Of a DNA stretch of 64,000 bases, positions 54,416-62,095 are shown one piece after another; position 1 is the first letter of the stretch; each line of letters opens with the position of its first letter. The notes under the pieces were generated by a model that had not been told where the DNA came from, ran no database searches, and worked only from the letters and a program-made list of their open reading frames with translations. Source of the DNA: CAZLMW01 sp964560875 (GTDB lineage: Bacteria; Myxococcota_A; UBA9042); NCBI GenBank assembly GCA_964560875.1, contig CAZLMW010000024.1, positions 13,200 through 77,199 on the forward strand, given 5' to 3'. The position numbers and the translations under genes are program-made.

Positions 54416-55552
54416 ATGTCCACACTTTCCGTTTCACAAGCCGCAACCCGCCCCACCAGCGACGGTCGCGCCGCCACGACGGTGCGCCACGCGGCGCCCT
54501 TCCTGCTCATCTACACCAGCCTTGTCAGCGCGGCGATCGGCAACGGTCTCGGTGGGTGGTGGGTGCTGCTGCCGATGGTGGTGCTCTACGCCCTCTTGCC
54601 GACCATCGACCACATCCTCGGCACCAGCCACGACAACCCGTTCCCCGATGCTCCGCCAGCAAGCGCGCGGCTGCACGACGCGGTCATCTTCTCGTACGTG
54701 CCGGCGCAGGTTGCCTTCGTGCTGTGGGCCCTCGGCAACATCATCGCGTCGACCGGACCGTGGTACGAGCAGGCCATGGCGGTCATCAACGTCGGCCTCG
54801 TGACGGGCGCGACCGGCATCACCATCGCTCACGAGCTCATGCACCGCCGCACCAAGCTCGAACGGGCGATGGCCGAAATCCTCATGACGCTGACGACCTA
54901 CACCTGGTTTTGCGTCGAGCACGTCCACGGCCACCACCGCCACGTGAGCACCCCGAACGATCCCGCGACGTCGCGGTTTGGTGAGTCGCTGTACGCGTTC
55001 CTGCCACGCACCTTTGTCGGCGGGCTCCTCAACGCCATCGCCATCGAGCGCAAACGCATCGCCAAGCGCAAGCTGCCGGTCCTCTCGCTCGACAACCGCA
55101 TGGTCCGCTACCCGCTGGTGATCCTGGCCGCCTACGCGATCGTCTTTTCTGTGTTCGGCTGGATCGGTGTCGCCCTGTTCGCGGCGCAATCGGCGGTCGG
55201 CATCCTGATGCTTGAGATCATCAACTACGTCGAGCACTACGGTCTGACCCGCACCAAGCTCTCCGACGGGCGCTACGAACGCGTGCAGCCGCAGCATTCA
55301 TGGAACGCCAGCCACCGGGTCAGCAACTGGATCCTGGTCAACCTCGCGCGCCATTCCGACCACCACGCCTACGCGAGCCGGCCGTTCCACGCCCTGCGTC
55401 ATCACGACGACGTCCCGCAGATGCCGACCGGATACAGCGGCATGTTCTTGCTTGCGCTGGTGCCGCCACTTTGGTTTTCGGTGATGAACCCGCGCGTCGA
55501 GGCGTGGCGCGCCCGCTACATCAAAGCGACCGAGGCAACCCCTCAGGCGTAG
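54416..55552 (+). CDS. alkB: Alkane 1-monooxygenase (AlkB-type)
   Basis: 378 residues from the ATG at 54416; a GTG at 54410 is less likely. About six membrane helices. The eight-histidine di-iron ligands are all present: HELMH (139-143), EHVHGHHRHV (168-177), the AlkB marker NYVEHYGL (270-277) and RHSDHH (312-317). The NYVEHYGL motif separates it from acyl-lipid desaturases and xylene monooxygenase. It hydroxylates the terminal carbon of medium-length alkanes at the inner membrane and needs rubredoxin, which is not in the window. It is convergent with the next gene, whose end overlaps by 10 bp. Confidence 0.92.
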   Translation: MSTLSVSQAATRPTSDGRAATTVRHAAPFLLIYTSLVSAAIGNGLGGWWVLLPMVVLYALLPTIDHILGTSHDNPFPDAPPASARLHDAVIFSYVPAQVAFVLWALGNIIASTGPWYEQAMAVINVGLVTGATGITIAHELMHRRTKLERAMAEILMTLTTYTWFCVEHVHGHHRHVSTPNDPATSRFGESLYAFLPRTFVGGLLNAIAIERKRIAKRKLPVLSLDNRMVRYPLVILAAYAIVFSVFGWIGVALFAAQSAVGILMLEIINYVEHYGLTRTKLSDGRYERVQPQHSWNASHRVSNWILVNLARHSDHHAYASRPFHALRHHDDVPQMPTGYSGMFLLALVPPLWFSVMNPRVEAWRARYIKATEATPQA

Positions 55553-56472
55553 TTGATTTGCGGCCCGATGGGCACGATGCGGTGCGGATTGATGGACGCG
55601 TGGCTGTAGTAGTAGTGGCGCTTGATCTCGTCGAGCCGCACCGTCTCCGCCACCTTGGGTAGCGCGTAAACACGCCGCGTCAGCGCCCACAGGTTTGGGT
55701 AGTCGCGCAGGCGTCGCACGTTGCACTTGAAGTGGCCGTGGTAGACCGGGTCAAAGCGCACCAGCGTCGTAAACAGGCGAATATCGGCCTCGGTCAGCTG
55801 GCCGCCGACAAGCCACTGTTGACCTTCCAGGCGCGCTTCCATCGCGTCGAGGGCGTCGAACAGCGCGGTCACCGCTTCCTCGTAGGCATGCTGGGTGGTC
55901 GCGAAGCCCGACTTGTACACGCCGTTGTTGATGTGCGGGTAGACGACCGCGTTGACCTCGTCGATCTCTGCGCGGAGCGGCTCGGGATACAGAACGGGGG
56001 CCTGCGCGTCGCCGAGCGGGGCGAAGACGTCGTCCATCATGCGCAGGATCTCGGATGACTCGTTGCAGACGATCGTATCGGTCTGGCGGTCCCAGAGCGC
56101 GGGGACGGTGACGCGCCCGGTGTAGTTCGGGTCGGCGAGCGTGTAGAGCTCGTGCATGTGCGACTTGCCATGCAACGGGTCGGGGCGATCCGCGGGAAAC
56201 GGCCAGCCCTTGTCCAGCATGTCCGGGCCCACAGCGCTGTAGCTGATCACGTCCTCGAGGCCCTTGAGCACGCGGCCGATAAGCGTGCGATGAGCCCACG
56301 GACACGCGTAGGAGACATACAGGTGATAGCGCCCTGCTGCCGGAGCAAAGCGGGCGTCCGGCGCGTTGGAGACGGTTTGCCGAAAGTGGGAGTCGCGGCG
56401 AACAAAACGTCCCCCAGAGGCTTCCGTGCTGTACCAGACGTCGTGCCATACGCCGTCGATGAGCTTGCCCAT
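55543..56472 (-). CDS. yqjG: Glutathionyl-hydroquinone reductase (YqjG/EcfG family)
   Basis: 309 residues from the ATG at 56472, with GGAG upstream. The Xi-class GST fold has the active-site cysteine C57 in SYACPWAHR, the PWAH mark of YqjG proteins. Later segments VPALWDRQT, VYKSGFATTQ and LVRFDPVYHGHFKCN also match the family. It reduces glutathionyl-hydroquinones to free hydroquinones in the cytoplasm. Together with alkB it fits a role in handling aromatic or lipid oxidation products, but that is an inference. The last ten bases overlap the end of alkB on the other strand. Confidence 0.92.
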   Translation of the reverse strand: MGKLIDGVWHDVWYSTEASGGRFVRRDSHFRQTVSNAPDARFAPAAGRYHLYVSYACPWAHRTLIGRVLKGLEDVISYSAVGPDMLDKGWPFPADRPDPLHGKSHMHELYTLADPNYTGRVTVPALWDRQTDTIVCNESSEILRMMDDVFAPLGDAQAPVLYPEPLRAEIDEVNAVVYPHINNGVYKSGFATTQHAYEEAVTALFDALDAMEARLEGQQWLVGGQLTEADIRLFTTLVRFDPVYHGHFKCNVRRLRDYPNLWALTRRVYALPKVAETVRLDEIKRHYYYSHASINPHRIVPIGPQINYA

Positions 56473-56552
56473 GGGCGGCTCCCAATAAGTTGTGGCGATG
56501 GAGGATCGCGGGCCTGAACGCGCGACGCTACCAGAGCGGCGCGCGCGCGCTG

Positions 56553-58364
56553 TCAATAGTACGTCGTTCGGTAGACAGGCTGGAACATCGCCTTGTCGTG
56601 TTTGCACACCGGGTCGATCGGACAGCGGCCACAGTCGGGCTCGTCCATCTCGGGGCATCGCTTGCGCGCGCTGTAGAAGAAGTAGTCGATCGCGCCAAGA
56701 TCCCGCCCCGATGCGAGGCGGAGCTGCTCGATCGCGTCGTAGCAGGCCGCGCGCACGGCCATCTCGTCGCTGGGTTTGAGCAAGCGCCGGCCGACCAGAT
56801 TTTCGCGCAGCTCTTCTTCGCCCGCCTCGACGAGTCCGGTCCGCAAACAAGAGCGCATCACGTGGTAGTCGACGACGGGCGCGAGGAACTCGGAGAGGGA
56901 CAGGTCGATGAATCTCTCGGGTCGTTGACCGAGCATCAGGGCCAGGAGCATCGACTTCTTGCGCAGCGGATCTTCCCGGTAGCCGCAGATGTGGTCGAGG
57001 ACCGACGCGAGCATCCGCACGGGATCATCGGCGGCGTTGGCCATGGCGACGATCTTGGCCGGGGTCAGCCCCAACTCCCACATGTCGCGTCCGTAGCCGC
57101 GTGCGACCGCGTGGTGGGTTGCGAGGACGGGCATCGGTACGGTGGCTTCGTCGGTGCGGAAGATCTGTTCGGTGTCGGCCCACCGCAGCGAGCTTTGGCC
57201 AAAAGGCGTCAGGCGATCGGGCTTTTCGATCAGCAGCCGCTTGAAGGACGCAAAGCAGTAGTCCGAACCCTTGAGCCGCTCGCCGGCGATCGTGGCGTAG
57301 GTGGGCGATGCGTAGACGCCGTTTGCGGGGCTCCAAAAGCCGAATTGGTGGACCGTCGAGGCGAAAAAGAAGTCGAGCGCGCCGGGATCGCCGACGTCTG
57401 GGAAGTGGTCGCCGGTGAACGAAAACGACTTCACGTCGGTCAATTCGCGGATATATCCGCCGAGACGATCGACCTGCACGCGGTTGACCTGCACGCGTGG
57501 ATCGCGGCGGCGTTCGCGGGCCCGGCCGTCGATCGAACCGGTCGTGACCTTGAGCAATGCTTCCATGCCGGGCGCTTCGATCGTCGTGGACGCGACCGCC
57601 GAACCGAGGGCGACGGCGCGGGTGGGATGTAGGCCGAGGCTGAGTCCTGCGAGCGTTCCGCCGCAGACCGAGTCGCCGGCGCCAGTGAGATCGACAGGGT
57701 CGGATGGGCAGATCGGCACGCGCGAGCAGTGGTCGCCGAGCCACACGTCCGAGCCACGAGCGCCGCGGGTGACGACGAGCATCTGGCCGGGCCGGACCGT
57801 TGGCCGATCGTCGCCAAAAACCAGCTCTTCCTCGAACTCGTTCATGAAGAAGAGGTCGACCGATTCCATCAGCGCGCGAACGGTGTCGGGGGCGCGGCGG
57901 GCCATGTAGCCGTATGTGCCAGCCGAGATCCGCGCGTCCGTTCGCTCGCGAAGGGCCCGCACAAAGCGCATCTGCAGCTCGGGTGCCTTGATCGCGGCGA
58001 TGTGAATCAGCGAGGCGTTGAGCCATTCATCGCCGATCATCGCGGGGTCGAGCGTCTCTTCGATGCCCCAGTCAGCCGCGGCGAGCCGGGCGTTGCCGTC
58101 CTCTTCGTAGACGATCTCGAAGTGGGGAATGTCCTGCAATTCACAGGGTGGACCGGTCCACGGGACGATCGACGACACCTCGCTGAACAGGTCGGGCAGC
58201 GGATCGGGTCGGTAGCCGAAAAAGCGCGCCTTGGCGCCGGCACGAATGGCGGCGAGCGCGGTGAACAGGGCCGCCCCGCCGGGAGTTGTCCGCGGTTCAC
58301 CATCTGCGCGCACGCGGTCTACGGACGCGCCGCCGATGACGAGGATAGGCCCGGGTCGGAACAT
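56553..58364 (-). CDS. PfkB-family kinase fused to an Fe-S helical glycosidase-like domain
   Basis: 603 residues from the ATG at 58364, preferred to a TTG at 58400. Residues 1-280 are a ribokinase/PfkB-type kinase: PGGAALFTALAA at about 28-39 and the catalytic DLTGAGDS (D231 as base). Residues about 310-603 are helical, with a KK-x8-10 segment (469-479), FIDLSLSEF and VVDYHVMRS (D499), in the same order as KRAQ, F-x-D-I and DYRVPQ of DUF2419/Qng1 queuosine-nucleotide hydrolases. A C-x7-C-x2-C-x5-C set at C570, C578, C581 and C587 resembles the cluster site of EndoIII glycosylases. A CNT nucleoside permease is divergent from it. The likely role is nucleoside phosphorylation followed by base release; the substrate is unproven. 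Confidence 0.65.
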   Translation of the reverse strand: MFRPGPILVIGGASVDRVRADGEPRTTPGGAALFTALAAIRAGAKARFFGYRPDPLPDLFSEVSSIVPWTGPPCELQDIPHFEIVYEEDGNARLAAADWGIEETLDPAMIGDEWLNASLIHIAAIKAPELQMRFVRALRERTDARISAGTYGYMARRAPDTVRALMESVDLFFMNEFEEELVFGDDRPTVRPGQMLVVTRGARGSDVWLGDHCSRVPICPSDPVDLTGAGDSVCGGTLAGLSLGLHPTRAVALGSAVASTTIEAPGMEALLKVTTGSIDGRARERRRDPRVQVNRVQVDRLGGYIRELTDVKSFSFTGDHFPDVGDPGALDFFFASTVHQFGFWSPANGVYASPTYATIAGERLKGSDYCFASFKRLLIEKPDRLTPFGQSSLRWADTEQIFRTDEATVPMPVLATHHAVARGYGRDMWELGLTPAKIVAMANAADDPVRMLASVLDHICGYREDPLRKKSMLLALMLGQRPERFIDLSLSEFLAPVVDYHVMRSCLRTGLVEAGEEELRENLVGRRLLKPSDEMAVRAACYDAIEQLRLASGRDLGAIDYFFYSARKRCPEMDEPDCGRCPIDPVCKHDKAMFQPVYRTTYY

Positions 58365-58405
58365 GCCGCGGACTGTGGCACCACGCCCCCCGTCGATCAA
58401 GGACA

Positions 58406-58419
58406 GAACAGGCCTGTTC
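58406..58419. promoter_or_regulatory. Perfect 14-bp palindrome, candidate operator
   Basis: GAACAGGCCTGTTC reads the same on both strands. It lies in the 123-bp gap between the kinase-glycosidase gene and the nucleoside permease gene, 41 bases before one start and 68 before the other. A shared repressor or activator would control both genes from here. The half-sites GAAC/GTTC resemble LexA-type boxes of Gram-positives, but the central spacing is six rather than four, so a different regulator is more likely. Confidence 0.6.
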
Positions 58420-58487
58420 AGGCGGGTTCATCGCGGCGCCGTGTCCCGGTTTCTTGCGCGAACGAGCGGCCATGCGACGCTGCTGAT

Positions 58488-59762
58488 ATGCATTACTTCC
58501 AAGGACTTCTGGGGATCGCGCTGATGATCGCCGCGGCGTGGTTCTTCCGTGAAAAGCGGCCTGGTCAGAAGTTCCCCACCCGCGTCGTCGTCGGCGGTTT
58601 GCTGCTGCAACTGACGTTCGCGCTGCTCATCCTCAAGACCCCGTTTGGTGAGCCTGTTTTTTCGTGGGTCAACGACGCGTTCAGCAACCTGATGCGCTAC
58701 TCCGACCAGGGCAGCCGCTTTCTGTTTGGCGATCTGGTCGTGCCCGGCGGCAAGAACGTCTGGTTTGTGAGCCAGGGCGCGTTCATCGCGTTCTCCGTGC
58801 TGCCGACGATCATCTTCTTCTCCGCGTTGATGGCCGTGCTCTATCACCTCGGCGTGATGATTCGGATCGTGCGCGTGTTCTCCAAGTGGATCGCCAAGGC
58901 GCTCGGAACCTCGGGGGCGGAGACCTTGAGCGCGACCGGCAACATCTTCGTCGGGCAAACCGAAGCGCCGCTGCTGGTGCGGCCGTTCGTCAACGAGATG
59001 ACGCGATCGGAGCTGCACACCGTCATGGTCGGCGGTTTCGCGACGGTCGCCGGCGGTGTCATGGCGGCCTACGTCGGGATGCTGCACGCCTCGTTCCCGG
59101 ACATCGCAGGTCACCTGCTCGCAGCGTCCATCATGAGCGCCCCGGCGGCGTTGCTCATCGGCAAGCTGATGGTGCCCGAGGTGGATGAACCGGTGACCGG
59201 GCCCGAAACCACGATCGAGATCGAAAGCGTCTACGCCAACGTCATCGAAGCTGCCGCGACCGGCGCCGCCGATGGCCTCAAGCTCGCGTTTAATGTCGGC
59301 GCCATGTTGTTGGCGTTTATCGCCCTCATCGCGCTCGCGAACGGGCTACTGGGCTGGTTTTTCGGCGTCATCGGCGTCGATGCGCTGATCGACAAGCCGC
59401 TCGAGACGATCTTCGGCTACTTCATGGCGCCGGTCGCGTGGTTGCTCGGCGTCGAGTGGGCCGAGGCGCGCAAAATCGGCACGCTGCTCGGCATCAAGAC
59501 CGTCATCAACGAGTTCGTGGCGTACCTCGAGCTGGCCAAGGCGATGGCGACCGATGGCGATCTCAGCGAACGCAGCAAGGTCATCGCGACATACGCGCTG
59601 TGCGGTTTCGCCAACTTCTCGTCGATCGGCATCCAGATCGGCGGCATCAGCGGCATCGCACCAAGTCGCAAACGCGATCTCAGCACGCTCGGTCTGCGGG
59701 CGATGGTTGGCGGCACGCTCGGGGCCTTCATGACAGCCGCGCTCGCCGGTCTCCTGTACTGA
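58488..59762 (+). CDS. Concentrative nucleoside permease (CNT/NupC family)
   Basis: 424 residues from the ATG at 58488. About ten membrane helices. CNT landmarks are present: the ETLSATGNIFVGQTEAPLLV segment (residues about 145-164), the GGFATVAGG segment and the INEFVAY and CGFANFSSIGIQIGG motifs that hold the nucleoside and the coupling ion. CNT proteins bring in nucleosides with Na+ or H+. It is divergent from the PfkB-glycosidase fusion with a palindrome between, which favours a common role. The nucleoside cannot be read from the sequence. Confidence 0.92.
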   Translation: MHYFQGLLGIALMIAAAWFFREKRPGQKFPTRVVVGGLLLQLTFALLILKTPFGEPVFSWVNDAFSNLMRYSDQGSRFLFGDLVVPGGKNVWFVSQGAFIAFSVLPTIIFFSALMAVLYHLGVMIRIVRVFSKWIAKALGTSGAETLSATGNIFVGQTEAPLLVRPFVNEMTRSELHTVMVGGFATVAGGVMAAYVGMLHASFPDIAGHLLAASIMSAPAALLIGKLMVPEVDEPVTGPETTIEIESVYANVIEAAATGAADGLKLAFNVGAMLLAFIALIALANGLLGWFFGVIGVDALIDKPLETIFGYFMAPVAWLLGVEWAEARKIGTLLGIKTVINEFVAYLELAKAMATDGDLSERSKVIATYALCGFANFSSIGIQIGGISGIAPSRKRDLSTLGLRAMVGGTLGAFMTAALAGLLY

Positions 59763-59767
59763 CCCTA

Positions 59768-59786
59768 TATTGAGAATGGTTCAATA
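59768..59786. promoter_or_regulatory. Inverted repeat TATTGA-N7-TCAATA
   Basis: Six-bp arms TATTGA (59768-59773) and TCAATA (59781-59786) around seven bases, five bases after the permease stop and 165 bp upstream of the acyl-CoA dehydrogenase start. It is strikingly AT-rich for this genome. It may be an operator for the dehydrogenase gene (TetR-type regulators use such sites) or a short transcript-end hairpin. The rest of the gap contains a TTGACG at 59841 that could be a -35 box. Confidence 0.4.
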
Positions 59787-59951
59787 ATTCCGGGCCGGGG
59801 CGCCATGTCCCGGGCGGTTTTGACGCGCACAATTCTGCGCTTGACGCACCGCGTCATGGTCGCGTATCCCGTTTGCGTTATAGGCGTCTGACACGTCTCT
59901 GCGCGTCATCAAAAACGGTCGAGCGAGCGCTCGGTCACGAGGAGCCCCGGC

Positions 59952-61931
59952 ATGAGCGACAACTTCTTCCGCGACAACGACGACCTCCGCTTCCACATCG
60001 AAAACACCGTCGACTGGGAGACGCTCTTCAACGTGCTCGAGCACGGCGCATCCGACGAAGACCGCGGCGGTGGCTACAAGGAAGCCCGCGAGCTGTACGA
60101 GGACATCCTCGACGAGTTCGGCAAGTTTGCCGCCCGCGAAGTCGCCCCCCGTGCCCGCAAAATCGACCAGGAGAAGGTGTCGATGAAGGACGGCGTCGTC
60201 AGCGAGGGCAAAGAGTTCGCGACGATCTTCAAGAAGCTCAAGGCGATGTCGGTCTACGGCCTGCCGGTTCCGCGCGAGCTCGGTGGCCTCAACGCCCCGG
60301 CGCTCGTTTACCTGGCCTGCGCCGAGATGATGGCCCGCGGCGACGTCTCCTGCATGACGCACTTTGGCTTCCACACCGGCGTCGCCATGTCGCTGCTCAT
60401 GTACGCGATGCGCGACGATCGCACGGTCGTTGAAAACGGTCGCGTGGTGCAGACGCCCTACGACGACGTCATCGCCGAGATCCTCGAGGGCAAAGAGTGG
60501 GGCTGCATGGTGCTCACCGAACCCGGCGCCGGCTCCGATCTCGCCGTCATTCGCACGACTGCGGTCGCCAAGGAAGGCGGCGACGAGCGCGATTACGTGC
60601 TCAATGGGGAGAAGATCTTCATCACCAGCGGCCACGGTCAGCACCAGCTTGTGCTCGCGCGCACCGAGGACCCCGACAAGGCGCCCGGCCTCAAAGGTCT
60701 GTCGCTCTTCCTCTGCCAACAGCGCCACAAAGTTGGCGGCAAATGGGTCGACAACGTCCGCATCGGCAAGGTCGAACACAAGATCGGCCACAACGGTTCG
60801 CCGACCACGTCGCTCATCTACGAAGACTCCGAGGGCGTGCTCATCGGCAAGCGCGGCGAGGGCTTCGAGCTGATGTTGGTGCTGATGAACTTCGCGCGCC
60901 TCGCGGTCGGGTTCGAAGGCCTCGGCATCATGGACGCCGCGTGGCGGCTCGCGAAGGACTACGCGGCTGAGCGCGTGACGATGGGCAAGACGATCGACCG
61001 CCACGAGATGGTCGCCGACTTCCTCGAAGACATGGAGTTGCAGGTGCGCGGTGTGCGGTCGCTGCTCTTTCACACGGCCGAGCTGTCCGAGACCAGCCAG
61101 CGCATGGAACAGATCCTCAAGTTCGACCCGCCCAAGGACGAAGAGGAGCGCGAGGCGTTCGCCGCCAAGCTTCGCAAGATGAGGTTGCGCACCCGGAAGC
61201 TGACACCGCTGTGCAAATACGCTGGAAGCGAGCAGGCCGTACGGCTGTCGCGGCTGTCGATGCAGATCCTCGGCGGCGCCGGCTACACGCAGGAGTGGCT
61301 GGCCGAAAAGATGCTCCGCGACGCGCTCGTGCTGCCGATCTACGAGGGCACCAGCCAGATCCAGAGCCTGATGGCGTTCAAGGACCAGATGATGGCCGGG
61401 CTGAAGGAGCCGCAGCGCTTCTTGACCAAGGTCGCCCGCGCCCGCATCAACGCGATCACGCACAAGGAACCGCTGCAGCGAAGCCTCGCCAAGCTCTACA
61501 CCTACAAGTTCGGCGCGCTGCAGACGATCCTGATGCGAATCGCCAAGAACAAGCTCCGCAAGACCTACGAAATGCCGATCGGCGAGTGGCAGGACGCGCT
61601 CTTTTCGCAGTGGGACGCCAAGCTCGATTTCGCGCCGGGCCTGCTGCACGCCGAGCGCCTGACCAAGATCCTCATCGATGTCGAGATCGCGCGCGTGCTC
61701 GTAGCCGAAGCCGAGAAGTACCCCGTGCGACGCAAGTACGCGCACCGTTGGATGGGCCGCGCAGACCTGCGTTGTCGCGCCCTGCTGACCGAGATCGAGG
61801 AACACGGCGACGAGCTGCTGGCCGACCTCGCCGCGCTCAACGAAGCCGCCGCTGCACCCGAAGCTCCCGTCGCCGAAAAGGCCGCGTCGAAGAGCAACGG
61901 CAAGGCGCACGGACGCTCAGCGGCCGCTTGA
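59952..61931 (+). CDS. Acyl-CoA dehydrogenase, long (DmdC/FadE-type)
   Basis: 659 residues, with GAGGAG upstream. The family signatures MVLTEPGAGSDLAVIRT and ARLAVGFEGLGIMDAA, and the catalytic base region LPIYEGTSQIQS with E465, are all present. The length is well above the usual 380 and fits the 600-residue type that includes DmdC (3-methylmercaptopropionyl-CoA dehydrogenase) and FadE-like enzymes with an extra C-terminal domain. The C-terminal tail is Ala/Lys-rich. It uses FAD to make the trans-2-enoyl-CoA. The exact acyl substrate is not known. It starts alone after an AT-rich inverted repeat. Confidence 0.9.
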   Translation: MSDNFFRDNDDLRFHIENTVDWETLFNVLEHGASDEDRGGGYKEARELYEDILDEFGKFAAREVAPRARKIDQEKVSMKDGVVSEGKEFATIFKKLKAMSVYGLPVPRELGGLNAPALVYLACAEMMARGDVSCMTHFGFHTGVAMSLLMYAMRDDRTVVENGRVVQTPYDDVIAEILEGKEWGCMVLTEPGAGSDLAVIRTTAVAKEGGDERDYVLNGEKIFITSGHGQHQLVLARTEDPDKAPGLKGLSLFLCQQRHKVGGKWVDNVRIGKVEHKIGHNGSPTTSLIYEDSEGVLIGKRGEGFELMLVLMNFARLAVGFEGLGIMDAAWRLAKDYAAERVTMGKTIDRHEMVADFLEDMELQVRGVRSLLFHTAELSETSQRMEQILKFDPPKDEEEREAFAAKLRKMRLRTRKLTPLCKYAGSEQAVRLSRLSMQILGGAGYTQEWLAEKMLRDALVLPIYEGTSQIQSLMAFKDQMMAGLKEPQRFLTKVARARINAITHKEPLQRSLAKLYTYKFGALQTILMRIAKNKLRKTYEMPIGEWQDALFSQWDAKLDFAPGLLHAERLTKILIDVEIARVLVAEAEKYPVRRKYAHRWMGRADLRCRALLTEIEEHGDELLADLAALNEAAAAPEAPVAEKAASKSNGKAHGRSAAA

Positions 61932-62095
61932 TCCACACACAGCGAAGTCCGCGCGCAGAGCTTCTATCGGGCCCTTTTTGAGGGTCAAAATGCCCACAGT
62001 TGACCACCAGGGCACCTTAGACGCGTTTGCAGGCCGGGGTGCTATATCAATACCTTTGGCACCGATCGCCCGTTAGATCGAGCCTGGATGGGTTT

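Noticed and set aside
59781..61910. 709-codon open frame on the - strand
   Set aside because: Antisense to a clear acyl-CoA dehydrogenase. No protein family likeness.
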